From positions 2,266,634-2,330,633 of the forward strand of contig NZ_JH600070.1 in the NCBI RefSeq assembly GCF_000245015.1: DNA of 64,000 bases, in the 5' to 3' direction. Source of the DNA: Beggiatoa alba B18LD (lineage in GTDB: Bacteria; Pseudomonadota; Gammaproteobacteria; Beggiatoales; Beggiatoaceae). Below are positions 1 to 9,054 of the stretch, one piece after another. The notes below the pieces were generated by a model. The model was not told where the DNA came from, did not search any database, and saw only the letters and a program-made list of their open reading frames with translations. The position numbers were made by a program, and so were the translations under genes. Positions within the stretch are counted from its first letter, which is position 1. Every line of letters begins with the position of its first letter.

Positions 1-761
1 ATTACCTCTGCAGCCACACTTAATGCCCATAAATAGCCAATAATTTCACGGCTATAGTGATTCTCTTCTAAATGTAATGTGAAAAAGGTGTAGTAAGGGG
101 TATGGCTGGCTTGCATGAGAAAAAAAGCAATGATTAACACAATTACAGGACGGCGTTTTAAAAGTTGCCAAAAAATAACGCTGTCAGCTTTATGCGTTGT
201 TGCGGTGGTGTTGGCGAGCGTGTGCTCAGGGGGAGCAGGAACGGTAAAGCTGGCGATAAAAATCAGTGCAAATGTGCTGGCGAGTAAATAAGGTACTAAA
301 TATACACCATATTTATCAAGTAAATATCCCGTTGTAGTAACAGTAATAATAAATCCGATAGACCCCCATAGACGAATACGGGTGTATTGGTGTTTTTTTT
401 CGCCAAGATGGGCAAGTGTTGTCACTTCCATTTGTGGAATGCAGGCGTTCCAAAAAAAGCTAAAGCCTATCATCACGGTCACAAAGGCAAGAAAATGTTC
501 TACATAGAAAACCCCTAAAAAACAGAATAATGCGCCAATAGAACCTAAGCGGATAAGACGGACATGTTCGCCTGTTCGATCCGCTATCCAGCTCCATAAA
601 GTGGGCGCAATAATTTTTGTCGCCATTGGAATCGCAACAAGTTGTCCAATGGTTTGCGCATCAAAACCCAGTGAGTGTAAATATAACCCCCAGTAAGGTA
701 ATAGCACGCCAAGACTGGTAAAGTAAATGAGGTAAAAACTGGAAAGTCGCCAGTAGAGCAT
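1..761 (-). CDS. MFS transporter, HcaT/MFS_1-like family (3' end outside window)
   Basis: An open frame reads leftward from an ATG at 761 and leaves the window without a stop, so about 253 N-terminal residues are visible. The protein opens MLYWRLSSFYLIYFTSLG and alternates long hydrophobic helices with short charged loops. The segment WSWIADRTGEHVRLIRLG fits the loop 2-3 signature of major facilitator permeases, and SFFWNACIPQMEVTTLAHLG resembles the 3-phenylpropionate permease (HcaT)-like MFS branch. It should sit in the inner membrane as a proton-coupled symporter or exporter; the substrate cannot be told from sequence. It lies 37 bases downstream of the GGDEF/EAL gene on the same strand and may be cotranscribed with it. 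Confidence 0.8.
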   Translation of the reverse strand, partial: MLYWRLSSFYLIYFTSLGVLLPYWGLYLHSLGFDAQTIGQLVAIPMATKIIAPTLWSWIADRTGEHVRLIRLGSIGALFCFLGVFYVEHFLAFVTVMIGFSFFWNACIPQMEVTTLAHLGEKKHQYTRIRLWGSIGFIITVTTTGYLLDKYGVYLVPYLLASTFALIFIASFTVPAPPEHTLANTTATTHKADSVIFWQLLKRRPVIVLIIAFFLMQASHTPYYTFFTLHLEENHYSREIIGYLWALSVAAEV

Positions 762-798
762 AACGCATTAACTATCTAAATAAGTTGGTGAATGAAGG

Positions 799-2877
799 CT
801 AGGGCGTGTTAATTGTCCCTGTTGGGTTCAGGGTTTCTCGGTAGGTGGTTGCCCATTTGGAAAAGTCTTCGTGATTGATAGGGGGGGAGTAAAAGTAGCC
901 TTGTGCACAGTCACAACCATGGTCGCGGAGAAAATCGCGTTGTTCCTCGTTTTCTACCCCTTCAGCAATCACATTTAAGCCTAAGGCATGTGCCATGTCG
1001 ATAGTTGCAACCGTAATGGCGATATCTTCAGGTTCAGAAACAACGCCTTTTATGAAAGATTTATCAATCTTAAGACTATCAACAGGGAAGCGACGTAAAT
1101 AACTGAGGGATGAGTAACCCGTTCCAAAGTCGTCAATGGTCACACGAATTCCCATATCTTTAAATTGTTTAAGGGTTCTTACAGCAGATTCGGTATCCTC
1201 AAGCAGTAAACTTTCAGTGAGTTCTAGTTCTAAATATTCAGCGGCTACTCCTGACATGGTTAAGGCTTCTTTCACTGATTCGAGTAGATGTTTATTGCGA
1301 AATTGGGTTGCTGAGAGATTAACAGCGACATGTTTAATGGATAAGCCTTCGTCTTGCCACTTTTTCAGTTGTTTTAACGCTGTTTGTAAAATCCATTCTC
1401 CAATTTTAATGATGATGCCTGTGTCTTCTAAGATAGGAATAAATTTTAATGGGGACATCAGTCCATATTTAGGGTGATAAAAGCGGACTAGGGCTTCTAC
1501 CCCTAATAATGCTTTATTTTGTAAGTCAATTTGAGGTTGATATACCAGTACAAAATTGTTTTGTTCTATCCCGCGATTGAGTTCTGCTTCAATTTGTAAG
1601 CGCGACATGGCTTCAGCGTGCATATTACTATTGAACACGCTATAACAGGATTTTCCGCCCGCTTTTGCCCGATACATGGCAATGTCAGCATCGCGTAATA
1701 AGTCATTGCTAGATTGATGATAGGTGCTGTAAGCAATGCCAATGCTGGCAGAAGTTTGGACTTCGTAGCCGTCTAGTAAAAAGGCTTGAGCGACTTCATT
1801 GTTAATGGTACGTGCAAGACGAATGGCATCGGTTAAATTAGAAAGTTCGTCCAGCAGTATCATGAATTCGTCACCGCCCGAGCGTGCAAGTAGTCCATTA
1901 GATGGTAAGCAGTTTTGTAGGCGTAGTGCGATTTCCATAATCAGCCAGTCGCCCATGTCGGGGCCTAGACTTTCGTTGACAACTCTAAACCTATCTAAAT
2001 CAATGTATAAAACGGCAATTCTATAATTTTTATTATTTTGTACATTGAGCATTGCCCGTTCTAATGATTCAAGAAAAAAGTGTCGGTTGGGGAGTCCTGT
2101 GAGTTGGTCGGATTGGCTTGCCTGTAGTAATTGTTGTTCAGCAAGTTTGTAAGCACTTAAATCATGGGCTTCTACTAATATCCAAATCACCTCGCTTTGT
2201 GAATTCACAATTGGAGTCACGGCTACTTCTAGGGTCGTTGCTTTATTCGTTCTTCCTTTAATATTGATTTCATATTTTGCGGTTTTAGCGCGGCGGGCAA
2301 TGCGAATGGCGATATGAAAACGGCGGCGTAATTTATCGGTGAGTTTATTCCATGGAATATCCCATGCGGGTGTGCTAACAACTTCCTCATGAGATAAACC
2401 TAGAAAAGTTAGTGCATTATCATTAATTTCAATAATAGTCCCCACTGAATTGAGCAAACACAGTGGGGTTGAGGCTTGCATAAAAGCAGAAAGAAATTTA
2501 TTTCCTGTTTCCTGAAATTGGTGCAAGGTTTCAAAATGATGCACCATTTGCTTGATGAGTGCCCAACTGATATGAGCTTTATTAATATATTCGGTTCGTA
2601 GCGAATCTAAACGTGGTGCTGCTTTAGGAAACCAAGATTTAATCAGAAAAATGATAGGGGCAGTTGTGTATTCATATAACCAATCTATAAAACTTTGTTG
2701 ACTTTCATCATAAAAAGCGATTAGAAAAATACCATAGTTATTTTTTTTAATTAATCGTATCGCATTTTCATGATTGGGTGCCCATTCCATCGTTACAGGA
2801 TCATCCTGTTGTTCATCGACTAATTGGCGAAGTTTTAAATAATCTTGACCATCTTTTTCTATAAGCAGAATTCGCAC
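799..2877 (-). CDS. Cyclic-di-GMP turnover protein: pseudo-receiver, PAS, GGDEF, EAL
   Basis: The 692-residue protein starts at a GTG preceded by AAAAGG. Residues 1-115 have the layout of a response-regulator receiver, but the expected phosphate-accepting Asp is replaced (stretch GIFLIAFYDES, probably Ala54), so this looks like a pseudo-receiver. A PAS domain follows at about 125-245. The GGDEF domain has an intact SGGDEF at 333-338, but no RxxD inhibitory site precedes it. The EAL domain has EAL at 461-463, ELTE at 552-555, DDFGTG at 582-587 and EGVE at 639-642. Both diguanylate cyclase and phosphodiesterase signatures look complete, so it could make or degrade c-di-GMP. There is no membrane segment, so it is probably cytosolic. 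Net activity cannot be read from sequence. Confidence 0.95.
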   Translation of the reverse strand: MRILLIEKDGQDYLKLRQLVDEQQDDPVTMEWAPNHENAIRLIKKNNYGIFLIAFYDESQQSFIDWLYEYTTAPIIFLIKSWFPKAAPRLDSLRTEYINKAHISWALIKQMVHHFETLHQFQETGNKFLSAFMQASTPLCLLNSVGTIIEINDNALTFLGLSHEEVVSTPAWDIPWNKLTDKLRRRFHIAIRIARRAKTAKYEINIKGRTNKATTLEVAVTPIVNSQSEVIWILVEAHDLSAYKLAEQQLLQASQSDQLTGLPNRHFFLESLERAMLNVQNNKNYRIAVLYIDLDRFRVVNESLGPDMGDWLIMEIALRLQNCLPSNGLLARSGGDEFMILLDELSNLTDAIRLARTINNEVAQAFLLDGYEVQTSASIGIAYSTYHQSSNDLLRDADIAMYRAKAGGKSCYSVFNSNMHAEAMSRLQIEAELNRGIEQNNFVLVYQPQIDLQNKALLGVEALVRFYHPKYGLMSPLKFIPILEDTGIIIKIGEWILQTALKQLKKWQDEGLSIKHVAVNLSATQFRNKHLLESVKEALTMSGVAAEYLELELTESLLLEDTESAVRTLKQFKDMGIRVTIDDFGTGYSSLSYLRRFPVDSLKIDKSFIKGVVSEPEDIAITVATIDMAHALGLNVIAEGVENEEQRDFLRDHGCDCAQGYFYSPPINHEDFSKWATTYRETLNPTGTINTP

Positions 2878-2923
2878 GGAAAGCCTTTTCTATACATGTG
2901 ATTGATAGGTGAGTGAGTCATTC

Positions 2924-3018
2924 TATAGCAAACGTATTATAAAACGACATGGAGGACTGGCAGTCCTCACAGAACTGCTAGTCCTAGATTTAAATCACTT
3001 TATGGTACGGTTACTATA
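2924..3018. repeat. Solo copy of the Rpn-associated palindromic element
   Basis: The segment begins TATAGCAAACGTATTATAAA, carries the palindromic core GGACTGGCAGTCC and ends GGTACGGTTACTATA. The same ends and core bound both Rpn nuclease genes (39626-39702, 40709-40785, 52374-52446, 53390-53466). This copy is longer because it carries a second half-core (GAACTGCTAGTCCTAG). No nuclease gene accompanies it. It lies 67 bases before pdxA and happens to be open in the pdxA frame. Confidence 0.85.
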
Positions 3019-3085
3019 TTTGCCCTATCGATGCAATGACTCATTTGTGTTAAGTGATAATAAATTATCAAGGTATAAAATTGTG

Positions 3086-4075
3086 ATGTCCTCTCAACTA
3101 CCCCGTATTGCATTAACAACTGGTGAACCTGCTGGTATCGGTATCGATATTAGCCTAGCACTAGCACAACTGTCTTTACCCGCGCATATCGTAGCATTTA
3201 CCGACCCGCAATTAGCCAATGAACGTGCACAACAATTGGGGATGACACTTCGCTTTGATGTACAAGAAAGACATCAGTCTAGTCCACAACAGGCAGGGGT
3301 TTTAAAAATTAAACCGTTATCCCTAGCTGTTCCCTGTCAAACAGGCGTGCTAGACCCCCGTAATGCACACTATGTACTGACCATGCTCCAACAGGCTTGT
3401 CAAGGATGTATGGAAAATCAATTTGATGCGCTGGTGACAGCCCCTGTTCATAAAGGTGTTATTAATAAGGCTGGAATCCCTTTTAGCGGACATACTGAAT
3501 TTTTTGCAGAACAAACGGGCACAGCTGAAGTAGTGATGATGTTGAGATCAACACATCTTGCCGTTGCACTTGTTACAACACATTTACCTTTAACTCAAGT
3601 AAGTGCTGCCATCACACAGGAAAAATTAACTAATGTTATCCAAATCTTACATAAAGACTTACAAACACGTTTTGGACGCAAAACCCCGCACATTCTTGTC
3701 TGTGGGCTAAATCCACATGCAGGCGAAGGTGGTTATTTAGGGCAAGAAGAAATTACAACGATTATTCCCGTTTTAGAAATGCTCCGAAAACAGGGAATGC
3801 AACTCACAGGACCAGTCCCCGCAGATACGGCTTTTACGGAACAGATGTTACAAAGTGTAGATGTCGTTTTAACCATGTATCATGATCAAGGATTACCTGT
3901 GTTAAAACAACAAAGTTTTGGAGATGCGGTTAATATTACGTTGGGATTACCCATTATTCGGACTTCTGTTGATCATGGCACAGCATTAACCTTAGCAGGC
4001 ACAGGCAAAGCACAAGCAGATAGCTTATTAAGTGCAGTGAAAATGGCAATAAAGATGATTAACGCACAATATTAG
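3086..4075 (+). CDS. pdxA: 4-hydroxythreonine-4-phosphate dehydrogenase
   Basis: PdxA oxidises 4-phosphohydroxy-L-threonine with NAD in the DXP-dependent pyridoxal phosphate pathway. With the ATG at 3086 the protein is 329 residues, the length of the E. coli enzyme. The expected active-site residues fall at H136/T137 (GHTEFF), H166 (TTHLPL), H211 (NPHAGEGG) and H266 (YHDQGLP); the last three histidines bind the divalent metal in the family. The frame stays open upstream to 2909, but those 59 codons come from the palindromic repeat and its flank and do not resemble PdxA, so the shorter start is used. An AAGG lies about 12 bases before the ATG. The gene stands alone, without ksgA or surA beside it. 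Confidence 0.96.
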   Translation: MSSQLPRIALTTGEPAGIGIDISLALAQLSLPAHIVAFTDPQLANERAQQLGMTLRFDVQERHQSSPQQAGVLKIKPLSLAVPCQTGVLDPRNAHYVLTMLQQACQGCMENQFDALVTAPVHKGVINKAGIPFSGHTEFFAEQTGTAEVVMMLRSTHLAVALVTTHLPLTQVSAAITQEKLTNVIQILHKDLQTRFGRKTPHILVCGLNPHAGEGGYLGQEEITTIIPVLEMLRKQGMQLTGPVPADTAFTEQMLQSVDVVLTMYHDQGLPVLKQQSFGDAVNITLGLPIIRTSVDHGTALTLAGTGKAQADSLLSAVKMAIKMINAQY

Positions 4076-4185
4076 AATAATTCTAAAATTAACTTAATAA
4101 ACGTTACGTTAGTAAACCTGATTATTTTTGTTGGTTTTTTTAGCCGTTTTTTTTAATCTGAATGATAAAATTACTATATGCTTTC

Positions 4186-4210
4186 TGCGTATTTCAGCTT
4201 AAAATACGCA
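4186..4210 (+). promoter_or_regulatory. Hairpin in the leader of the nuo operon
   Basis: TGCGTATTT and AAATACGCA form a perfect 9-bp stem around a 7-base loop, 42 bases before nuoA. No T-run follows, so it is not a typical terminator. It may be an operator for a dimeric regulator or an mRNA 5' structure. No clear promoter hexamers could be fixed around it. Confidence 0.4.
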
Positions 4211-4252
4211 TTCCATTCTCCTAGTGGGCAACCAAGAGGGTAATACCAAGTC

Positions 4253-4609
4253 ATGTTGGAAGCTTATTTTCCTATACTTTTATTTATCATAATTGGCCTT
4301 GTAGTCGGCATCGCGCCTATTGGTATCGGTTTCCTAATGGGAGCGCATAAACCTGATCAAGAAAAGAATTCTCCCTACGAATGCGGTTTCGAAGCATTTG
4401 AAGATGCACGGATGAAATTCGATGTACGTTACTACCTCGTTGCCATTCTCTTTATTATTTTCGACTTAGAAATTGCGTTTCTCTTTCCATGGGCGATAGT
4501 CTCCGATCAACTGGGTTGGTTTGGTTTTACTGCCATGATGATATTCTTAGGTATCTTGGTTGTTGGCTTTATCTATGAGTGGAAGAAAGGGGCTTTGGAA
4601 TGGGAATAA
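4253..4609 (+). CDS. nuoA: NADH-quinone oxidoreductase subunit A
   Basis: This is the first gene of the nuo operon. NuoA is a small membrane subunit of complex I, at the junction between the peripheral and membrane arms. The 118-residue protein has three hydrophobic helices and the diagnostic loop [20 protein letters not shown], followed by [20 protein letters not shown] with the conserved acidic residues of helix 2. The length agrees with the proteobacterial family. Its last 10 bases overlap the start of nuoB, suggesting translational coupling. Confidence 0.98.
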   Translation: MLEAYFPILLFIIIGLVVGIAPIGIGFLMGAHKPDQEKNSPYECGFEAFEDARMKFDVRYYLVAILFIIFDLEIAFLFPWAIVSDQLGWFGFTAMMIFLGILVVGFIYEWKKGALEWE

Positions 4610-5085
4610 TTGAAGGTGTTTTAGAAGAGGGTATCGTCACAACAACGGCTGATAAACTCATCAATTGGGGACGAACTGGCTCTTTATGGCCGATGACTTT
4701 CGGTCTTGCCTGTTGTGCCGTTGAAATGATGCAAGCAGGCGCGTCACGTTACGACCTAGACCGCTTTGGTATCGTCTTCCGCCCTAGCCCACGTCAATCA
4801 GACGTGATGATTGTTGCAGGGACACTCGTTAATAAAATGGCACCTGCTTTACGTAAAGTTTACGACCAAATGCCTGAACCTCGCTGGGTTATTTCCATGG
4901 GTTCCTGTGCGAATGGGGGTGGCTACTACCACTATTCCTATTCAGTTGTTCGTGGTTGTGACCGTATTGTGCCTGTTGATATTTATGTTCCTGGTTGCCC
5001 GCCGACTGCAGAAGCCCTTCTATACGGCATTCTCCAACTCCAAAATAAAATCCGTCGCACGAATACTATTGCACGTGCCAGTTAA
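4600..5085 (+). CDS. nuoB: NADH-quinone oxidoreductase subunit B
   Basis: NuoB carries the terminal [4Fe-4S] cluster N2 that passes electrons to quinone. Cluster ligands are visible as the Cys38-Cys39 pair ([10 protein letters not shown]), Cys103 (GSCANGG) and Cys133 (VPGCPP). The ATG at 4600 is chosen because AAGGGG lies 8 bases before it and the protein then begins [11 protein letters not shown] like other NuoB proteins (161 residues); an in-frame GTG at 4579 would add seven residues encoded inside nuoA. The start overlaps the nuoA stop and nuoC follows after 20 bases. Confidence 0.98.
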   Translation: MGIIEGVLEEGIVTTTADKLINWGRTGSLWPMTFGLACCAVEMMQAGASRYDLDRFGIVFRPSPRQSDVMIVAGTLVNKMAPALRKVYDQMPEPRWVISMGSCANGGGYYHYSYSVVRGCDRIVPVDIYVPGCPPTAEALLYGILQLQNKIRRTNTIARAS

Positions 5086-5105
5086 ACCGAAGGGTCTTAT
5101 TCTCT

Positions 5106-5771
5106 ATGTCTAACGCACAAGAAATACTACTGACACGTTTACAGCAACACTTTGGCGTAACGCTCCAACAATCCTGTATTAAGCTAGACGAAATCACTAT
5201 TGAAGTAAGTAGCAGTCAACTTCTCAGCACTTGCCAATGTTTACGTGACGACTTTGGTTTTTCAATCCTGATTGACCTTTGCGGGATAGACTACCTGAAT
5301 TATGGGATTGCCGATTGGGAACCTTCATCCCGTGTGACAGGGACAGGATTTAGTCGTGGTGTAAGCACAGCTATCTATCAAGAAAACACCGAAGCCACTC
5401 AACGTCGTTATGCGGTGGTTTACCACCTGCTTTCTATTCAACATAATCAACGCTTACGTTTACGAGTATTTACCGACGGCGAACCACCACGAATTCCTTC
5501 CGTTATTGACATTTGGAATGTAGCCAATTGGTACGAACGTGAAGCCTTTGATATGTATGGTATCCTCTTTGAAGGACATCCCGATTTACGACGCATTCTT
5601 ACCGATTATGGCTTTATTGGGCATCCATTCCGCAAAGATTTCCCCTTAAATGGTTATGTCGAAATGCGTTATGATCCAGAGAAAAAACGGGTTATTTACC
5701 AGCCTGTTACGATTGAGAATCGCGTGCTTGTGCCGAAAGTCATTCGTCACGACAACCGTTATGTAGATTAA
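5106..5771 (+). CDS. nuoC: NADH-quinone oxidoreductase subunit C
   Basis: This is the 30-kDa hydrophilic subunit of the peripheral arm of complex I. The 221-residue sequence carries the family signature in [20 protein letters not shown] and then [20 protein letters not shown]. NuoC is a separate gene from NuoD here, unlike the fused NuoCD of E. coli and its relatives, which argues against an enterobacterial source. An 85-base spacer separates it from nuoD. Confidence 0.97.
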   Translation: MSNAQEILLTRLQQHFGVTLQQSCIKLDEITIEVSSSQLLSTCQCLRDDFGFSILIDLCGIDYLNYGIADWEPSSRVTGTGFSRGVSTAIYQENTEATQRRYAVVYHLLSIQHNQRLRLRVFTDGEPPRIPSVIDIWNVANWYEREAFDMYGILFEGHPDLRRILTDYGFIGHPFRKDFPLNGYVEMRYDPEKKRVIYQPVTIENRVLVPKVIRHDNRYVD

Positions 5772-5856
5772 TTCACTGAATTTTACACGTAATCTCGTGT
5801 TTTCTGTTTGCACCCGTCAAGGCAAAGCAACGAGCTATTGACTAAGGAAGTACAAA

Positions 5857-7110
5857 ATGCCTGAAATTCGTAACTACACCATGAATTTTGGACCCCAGCA
5901 CCCCGCCGCACATGGGGTGTTGCGTTTAGTCTTGGAGTTAGATGGCGAAGTAATTGAGCGTGCTGACCCACACATTGGCTTGTTGCACCGTGCCACTGAA
6001 AAATTGGCAGAAAACAAGCCGTTTAACCAATCTGTCCCCTACATGGATCGTTTAGATTACGTTTCCATGATGTGTAATGAACACGCTTATGTGATGGCAA
6101 TTGAGCGGATGCTTGGGATTGAACCGCCTATTCGCGCCAAATACATCCGCGTCATGTTCGATGAAATTACCCGTATTCTAAACCACCTTATGTGGTTAGG
6201 TGCGCACGCATTAGACATCGGCGCGATGACCGTCTTCTTGTACGCTTTCCGTGAACGTGAAGACTTAATGGACTGTTACGAAGCAGTTTCTGGGGCGCGG
6301 ATGCACGCTGCTTATTATCGTCCTGGTGGTGTTTACCGCGATTTACCCGACGTGATGGCACCTTATGAAGTTTCTAAATGGCATAATCCTAAAGAAGTTG
6401 ATCGGTTAAATGCGCATCGTCGTGGCTCATTATTAGACTTTATCGAAGCCTTCACAGAACGTTTTCCCGCTTACGTTGATGAGTATGAAACCCTGTTAAC
6501 AGAGAATCGTATTTGGAAACAACGGACTGTCGGCATTGGTGTGGTTACACCAGAACGCGCGTTACAATTAGGCTTTTCTGGGGTTTTATTGCGAGGTTCA
6601 GGGATTGAATGGGACTTACGTAAAAAACAACCTTACGAAGTTTATGACCGTCTCGATTTTGATATTCCTGTGGGTGTCAATGGCGATTGTTATGACCGTT
6701 ACTTAGTCCGTATCGAAGAGATGCGCCAGTCTAATCACATCATTAAACAGTGTATTGATTGGTTACGTAAAAATCCCGGTCCTGTGATGGTGGATGACAA
6801 TAAAGTAACCTCGCCACGCCGAGAAACGATGAAAGGGGATATGGAATCCTTAATTCATCATTTCAAACTGTTCACAGAAGGCTACAGCGTGCCAGCAGGA
6901 GAAGTTTACTCTGCGGTCGAACATCCTAAAGGCGAGTTTGGCATTTACTTAGTGTCGGATGGTTCAAATAAACCTTACCGTTTAAAAATTCGTGCACCTG
7001 GTTTCCCACATCTCGCCGCAATGGACGAATTGTCTAAAGGACACATGTTAGCCGACGTGGTGGCAATTATCGGTACGATAGATATTGTTTTTGGTGAAAT
7101 TGACCGTTAA
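5857..7110 (+). CDS. nuoD: NADH-quinone oxidoreductase subunit D
   Basis: This is the 49-kDa subunit, which forms the quinone-binding cavity together with NuoB. The 417-residue protein starts [20 protein letters not shown], with the conserved GPQHPAAHG motif, and contains the family stretches [14 protein letters not shown] and [11 protein letters not shown]. The C-terminus ends with the typical [16 protein letters not shown] lies just before the ATG. Length and motifs match stand-alone NuoD proteins. Confidence 0.98.
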   Translation: MPEIRNYTMNFGPQHPAAHGVLRLVLELDGEVIERADPHIGLLHRATEKLAENKPFNQSVPYMDRLDYVSMMCNEHAYVMAIERMLGIEPPIRAKYIRVMFDEITRILNHLMWLGAHALDIGAMTVFLYAFREREDLMDCYEAVSGARMHAAYYRPGGVYRDLPDVMAPYEVSKWHNPKEVDRLNAHRRGSLLDFIEAFTERFPAYVDEYETLLTENRIWKQRTVGIGVVTPERALQLGFSGVLLRGSGIEWDLRKKQPYEVYDRLDFDIPVGVNGDCYDRYLVRIEEMRQSNHIIKQCIDWLRKNPGPVMVDDNKVTSPRRETMKGDMESLIHHFKLFTEGYSVPAGEVYSAVEHPKGEFGIYLVSDGSNKPYRLKIRAPGFPHLAAMDELSKGHMLADVVAIIGTIDIVFGEIDR

Positions 7111-7146
7111 ACATTGCACCTTTAATAAGACTTGGAAACAAATCCG

Positions 7147-7692
7147 ATGGCAGAACAAACAGTTTCTACGACTCCTCTTACTTACATCAGCAAACCGCAT
7201 AAAGGAATGGCAGACAAATTACTGTCAGCTGATATTAAAGCGCAAATTGACCGTTGGATTGCAAAATATCCCAGCGATTGGAAACGCTCCGCCGTAATGC
7301 CTGCACTCACTCTTGTGCAAGATGCAAATGGGGGTTGGCTTACTACAGAACTAATGGATGCGATTGCCGATTACTTAGGCATGGAACCCATTGCCGTTTA
7401 TGAAGTGGCAACCTTCTATTCTATGTATGAACACAAACCTGTTGGGCGTTATAAAATTTGTGTTTGTACAAATGTTTCCTGTATGTTGTGCGGTTCTGAT
7501 GAAATCGTTGAGCATTTGCAACATAAATTAGGTGTCGGTTTTGGTGAGGTGACAGCTGACGGCAAATTCAGTTTAAAAGAAGTCGAATGCCTCGCTGCTT
7601 GTGGTGGTGCGCCAATGATGCAAATTGGCAATAAATACTATGAAAACTTAACCCCTGCCAAAGTAGATGAAATTCTAGCGAGTCTGGAGTAA
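7147..7692 (+). CDS. nuoE: NADH-quinone oxidoreductase subunit E
   Basis: This is the 24-kDa thioredoxin-like subunit of the NADH dehydrogenase module. It binds the [2Fe-2S] cluster N1a through C107-x4-C112 (CTNVSC) and C148-x3-C152 (CLAAC), both present. The ATG at 7147 gives 181 residues. An in-frame TTG at 7132 would add five residues but is a poorer start. Five bases separate it from nuoF. Confidence 0.97.
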   Translation: MAEQTVSTTPLTYISKPHKGMADKLLSADIKAQIDRWIAKYPSDWKRSAVMPALTLVQDANGGWLTTELMDAIADYLGMEPIAVYEVATFYSMYEHKPVGRYKICVCTNVSCMLCGSDEIVEHLQHKLGVGFGEVTADGKFSLKEVECLAACGGAPMMQIGNKYYENLTPAKVDEILASLE

Positions 7693-7697
7693 CGATT

Positions 7698-8987
7698 ATG
7701 GCAAATGAAGTCTGTTTCCAGCATATTCATTTAGAAAAGTCTTGGACACTCCCTGTTTATGAAAGTGTCGAAGGCTACAGCGTTTGGCGTAAGATTCTCC
7801 AAGAAAAAACACCGCCACAACAAATTATTGATCAAGTAAAAGCATCTGGTCTGCGTGGACGTGGTGGTGCAGGGTTCTCCACAGGATTAAAATGGAGCTT
7901 CATGCCAAAAAGTCCTGATATTCAAAAATATCTGGTTTGCAATTCTGACGAAGGTGAACCAGGCACTTTTAAAGACCGCGATATATTGCGTTATAACCCT
8001 CATGCGGTTATTGAAGGTATGGCAATTGCCGCTTATACCATCGGTGCAACGGTCGCCTACAACTACATGCGCGGTGAATTCCGCGAATCTATTGAGCGTT
8101 TTGAAGCCGCTTTACAAGAAGCCTATGATGCAGGGTTGTTAGGCAAAAATATTTTAGGTTCTGGTGTTGATGTTGACCTTTATACTCACCACGGCGCAGG
8201 GGCTTATATTTGCGGTGAAGAAACTGCCCTGTTAGAGTCCATTGAAGGAAAAAAAGGTCAACCTCGTTATAAACCCCCATTTCCTGCTAGTTATGGTTTA
8301 TTCGGCAAACCAACCACCATTAACAACACAGAAACATTTGCCTCTGTCCCTACAATTTTAAGAAAAGGGGCGGATTGGTTCTTAGGCTTAGGTAAGCCAA
8401 ATAATGGTGGTTCTAAAATTTTTGCCATTTCTGGGCATGTGAATAAACCAGGAAATTATGAAATTCCCATGGGCACACCCTTCTCTGAATTATTAGCAAT
8501 GGCTGGCGGTATCCGTACAGGACACCAATTAAAAGCGGTTATCCCTGGGGGTTCATCTGTTCCCGTCTTAAAAGGCGATGTGATGATGCAACTCACTATG
8601 GACTATGATTCCATTGCGAAAGCAGGTTCTATGTTAGGTTCTGGTGCTGTCATTGTCATGGATGAAACCACTGACATGGTGCGTGTATTAGACCGTATTT
8701 CTTACTTCTACTATGAAGAATCTTGTGGACAATGTACGCCCTGTCGTGAAGGGACAGGCTGGTTACACCGTGTTGTCCATCGTATTCGTATAGGACAAGG
8801 TAAGCCCGAAGATTTAGAATTATTAAGCAATATTGCAAATAAAATCATGGGTAGAACAATTTGCGCCTTAGGTGACGCGGCTTCTATGCCAGTATTAAGT
8901 TTTGTCCGTGAATTTCCTGAAGAATTTCAATACTACATTGAACACGGTCATTCCATGCTGGATGCAAAGCGTGCTCAGGCCGCTTAA
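7698..8987 (+). CDS. nuoF: NADH-quinone oxidoreductase subunit F
   Basis: This is the 51-kDa subunit that binds NADH and FMN and holds the [4Fe-4S] cluster N3. Visible motifs are the glycine-rich nucleotide site [16 protein letters not shown], the FMN-site stretch [15 protein letters not shown], the segment [19 protein letters not shown] and the cluster ligands [12 protein letters not shown] with a further Cys in GRTICALGD. The length of 429 residues is normal. The gene sits between nuoE and nuoG as in most proteobacterial nuo operons. Confidence 0.98.
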   Translation: MANEVCFQHIHLEKSWTLPVYESVEGYSVWRKILQEKTPPQQIIDQVKASGLRGRGGAGFSTGLKWSFMPKSPDIQKYLVCNSDEGEPGTFKDRDILRYNPHAVIEGMAIAAYTIGATVAYNYMRGEFRESIERFEAALQEAYDAGLLGKNILGSGVDVDLYTHHGAGAYICGEETALLESIEGKKGQPRYKPPFPASYGLFGKPTTINNTETFASVPTILRKGADWFLGLGKPNNGGSKIFAISGHVNKPGNYEIPMGTPFSELLAMAGGIRTGHQLKAVIPGGSSVPVLKGDVMMQLTMDYDSIAKAGSMLGSGAVIVMDETTDMVRVLDRISYFYYEESCGQCTPCREGTGWLHRVVHRIRIGQGKPEDLELLSNIANKIMGRTICALGDAASMPVLSFVREFPEEFQYYIEHGHSMLDAKRAQAA

Positions 8988-9054
8988 TCCCTGATTTTAA
9001 GCATGATAACGTTAGTATAATAAGCGTATTACCCTACTATTTGGTGATTGAAGA

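Noticed and set aside
2909-3085. Extended N-terminus of PdxA (59 extra residues)
   Set aside because: The extra codons are encoded by a palindromic repeat and its flank; family length and motif numbering fit the start at 3086.
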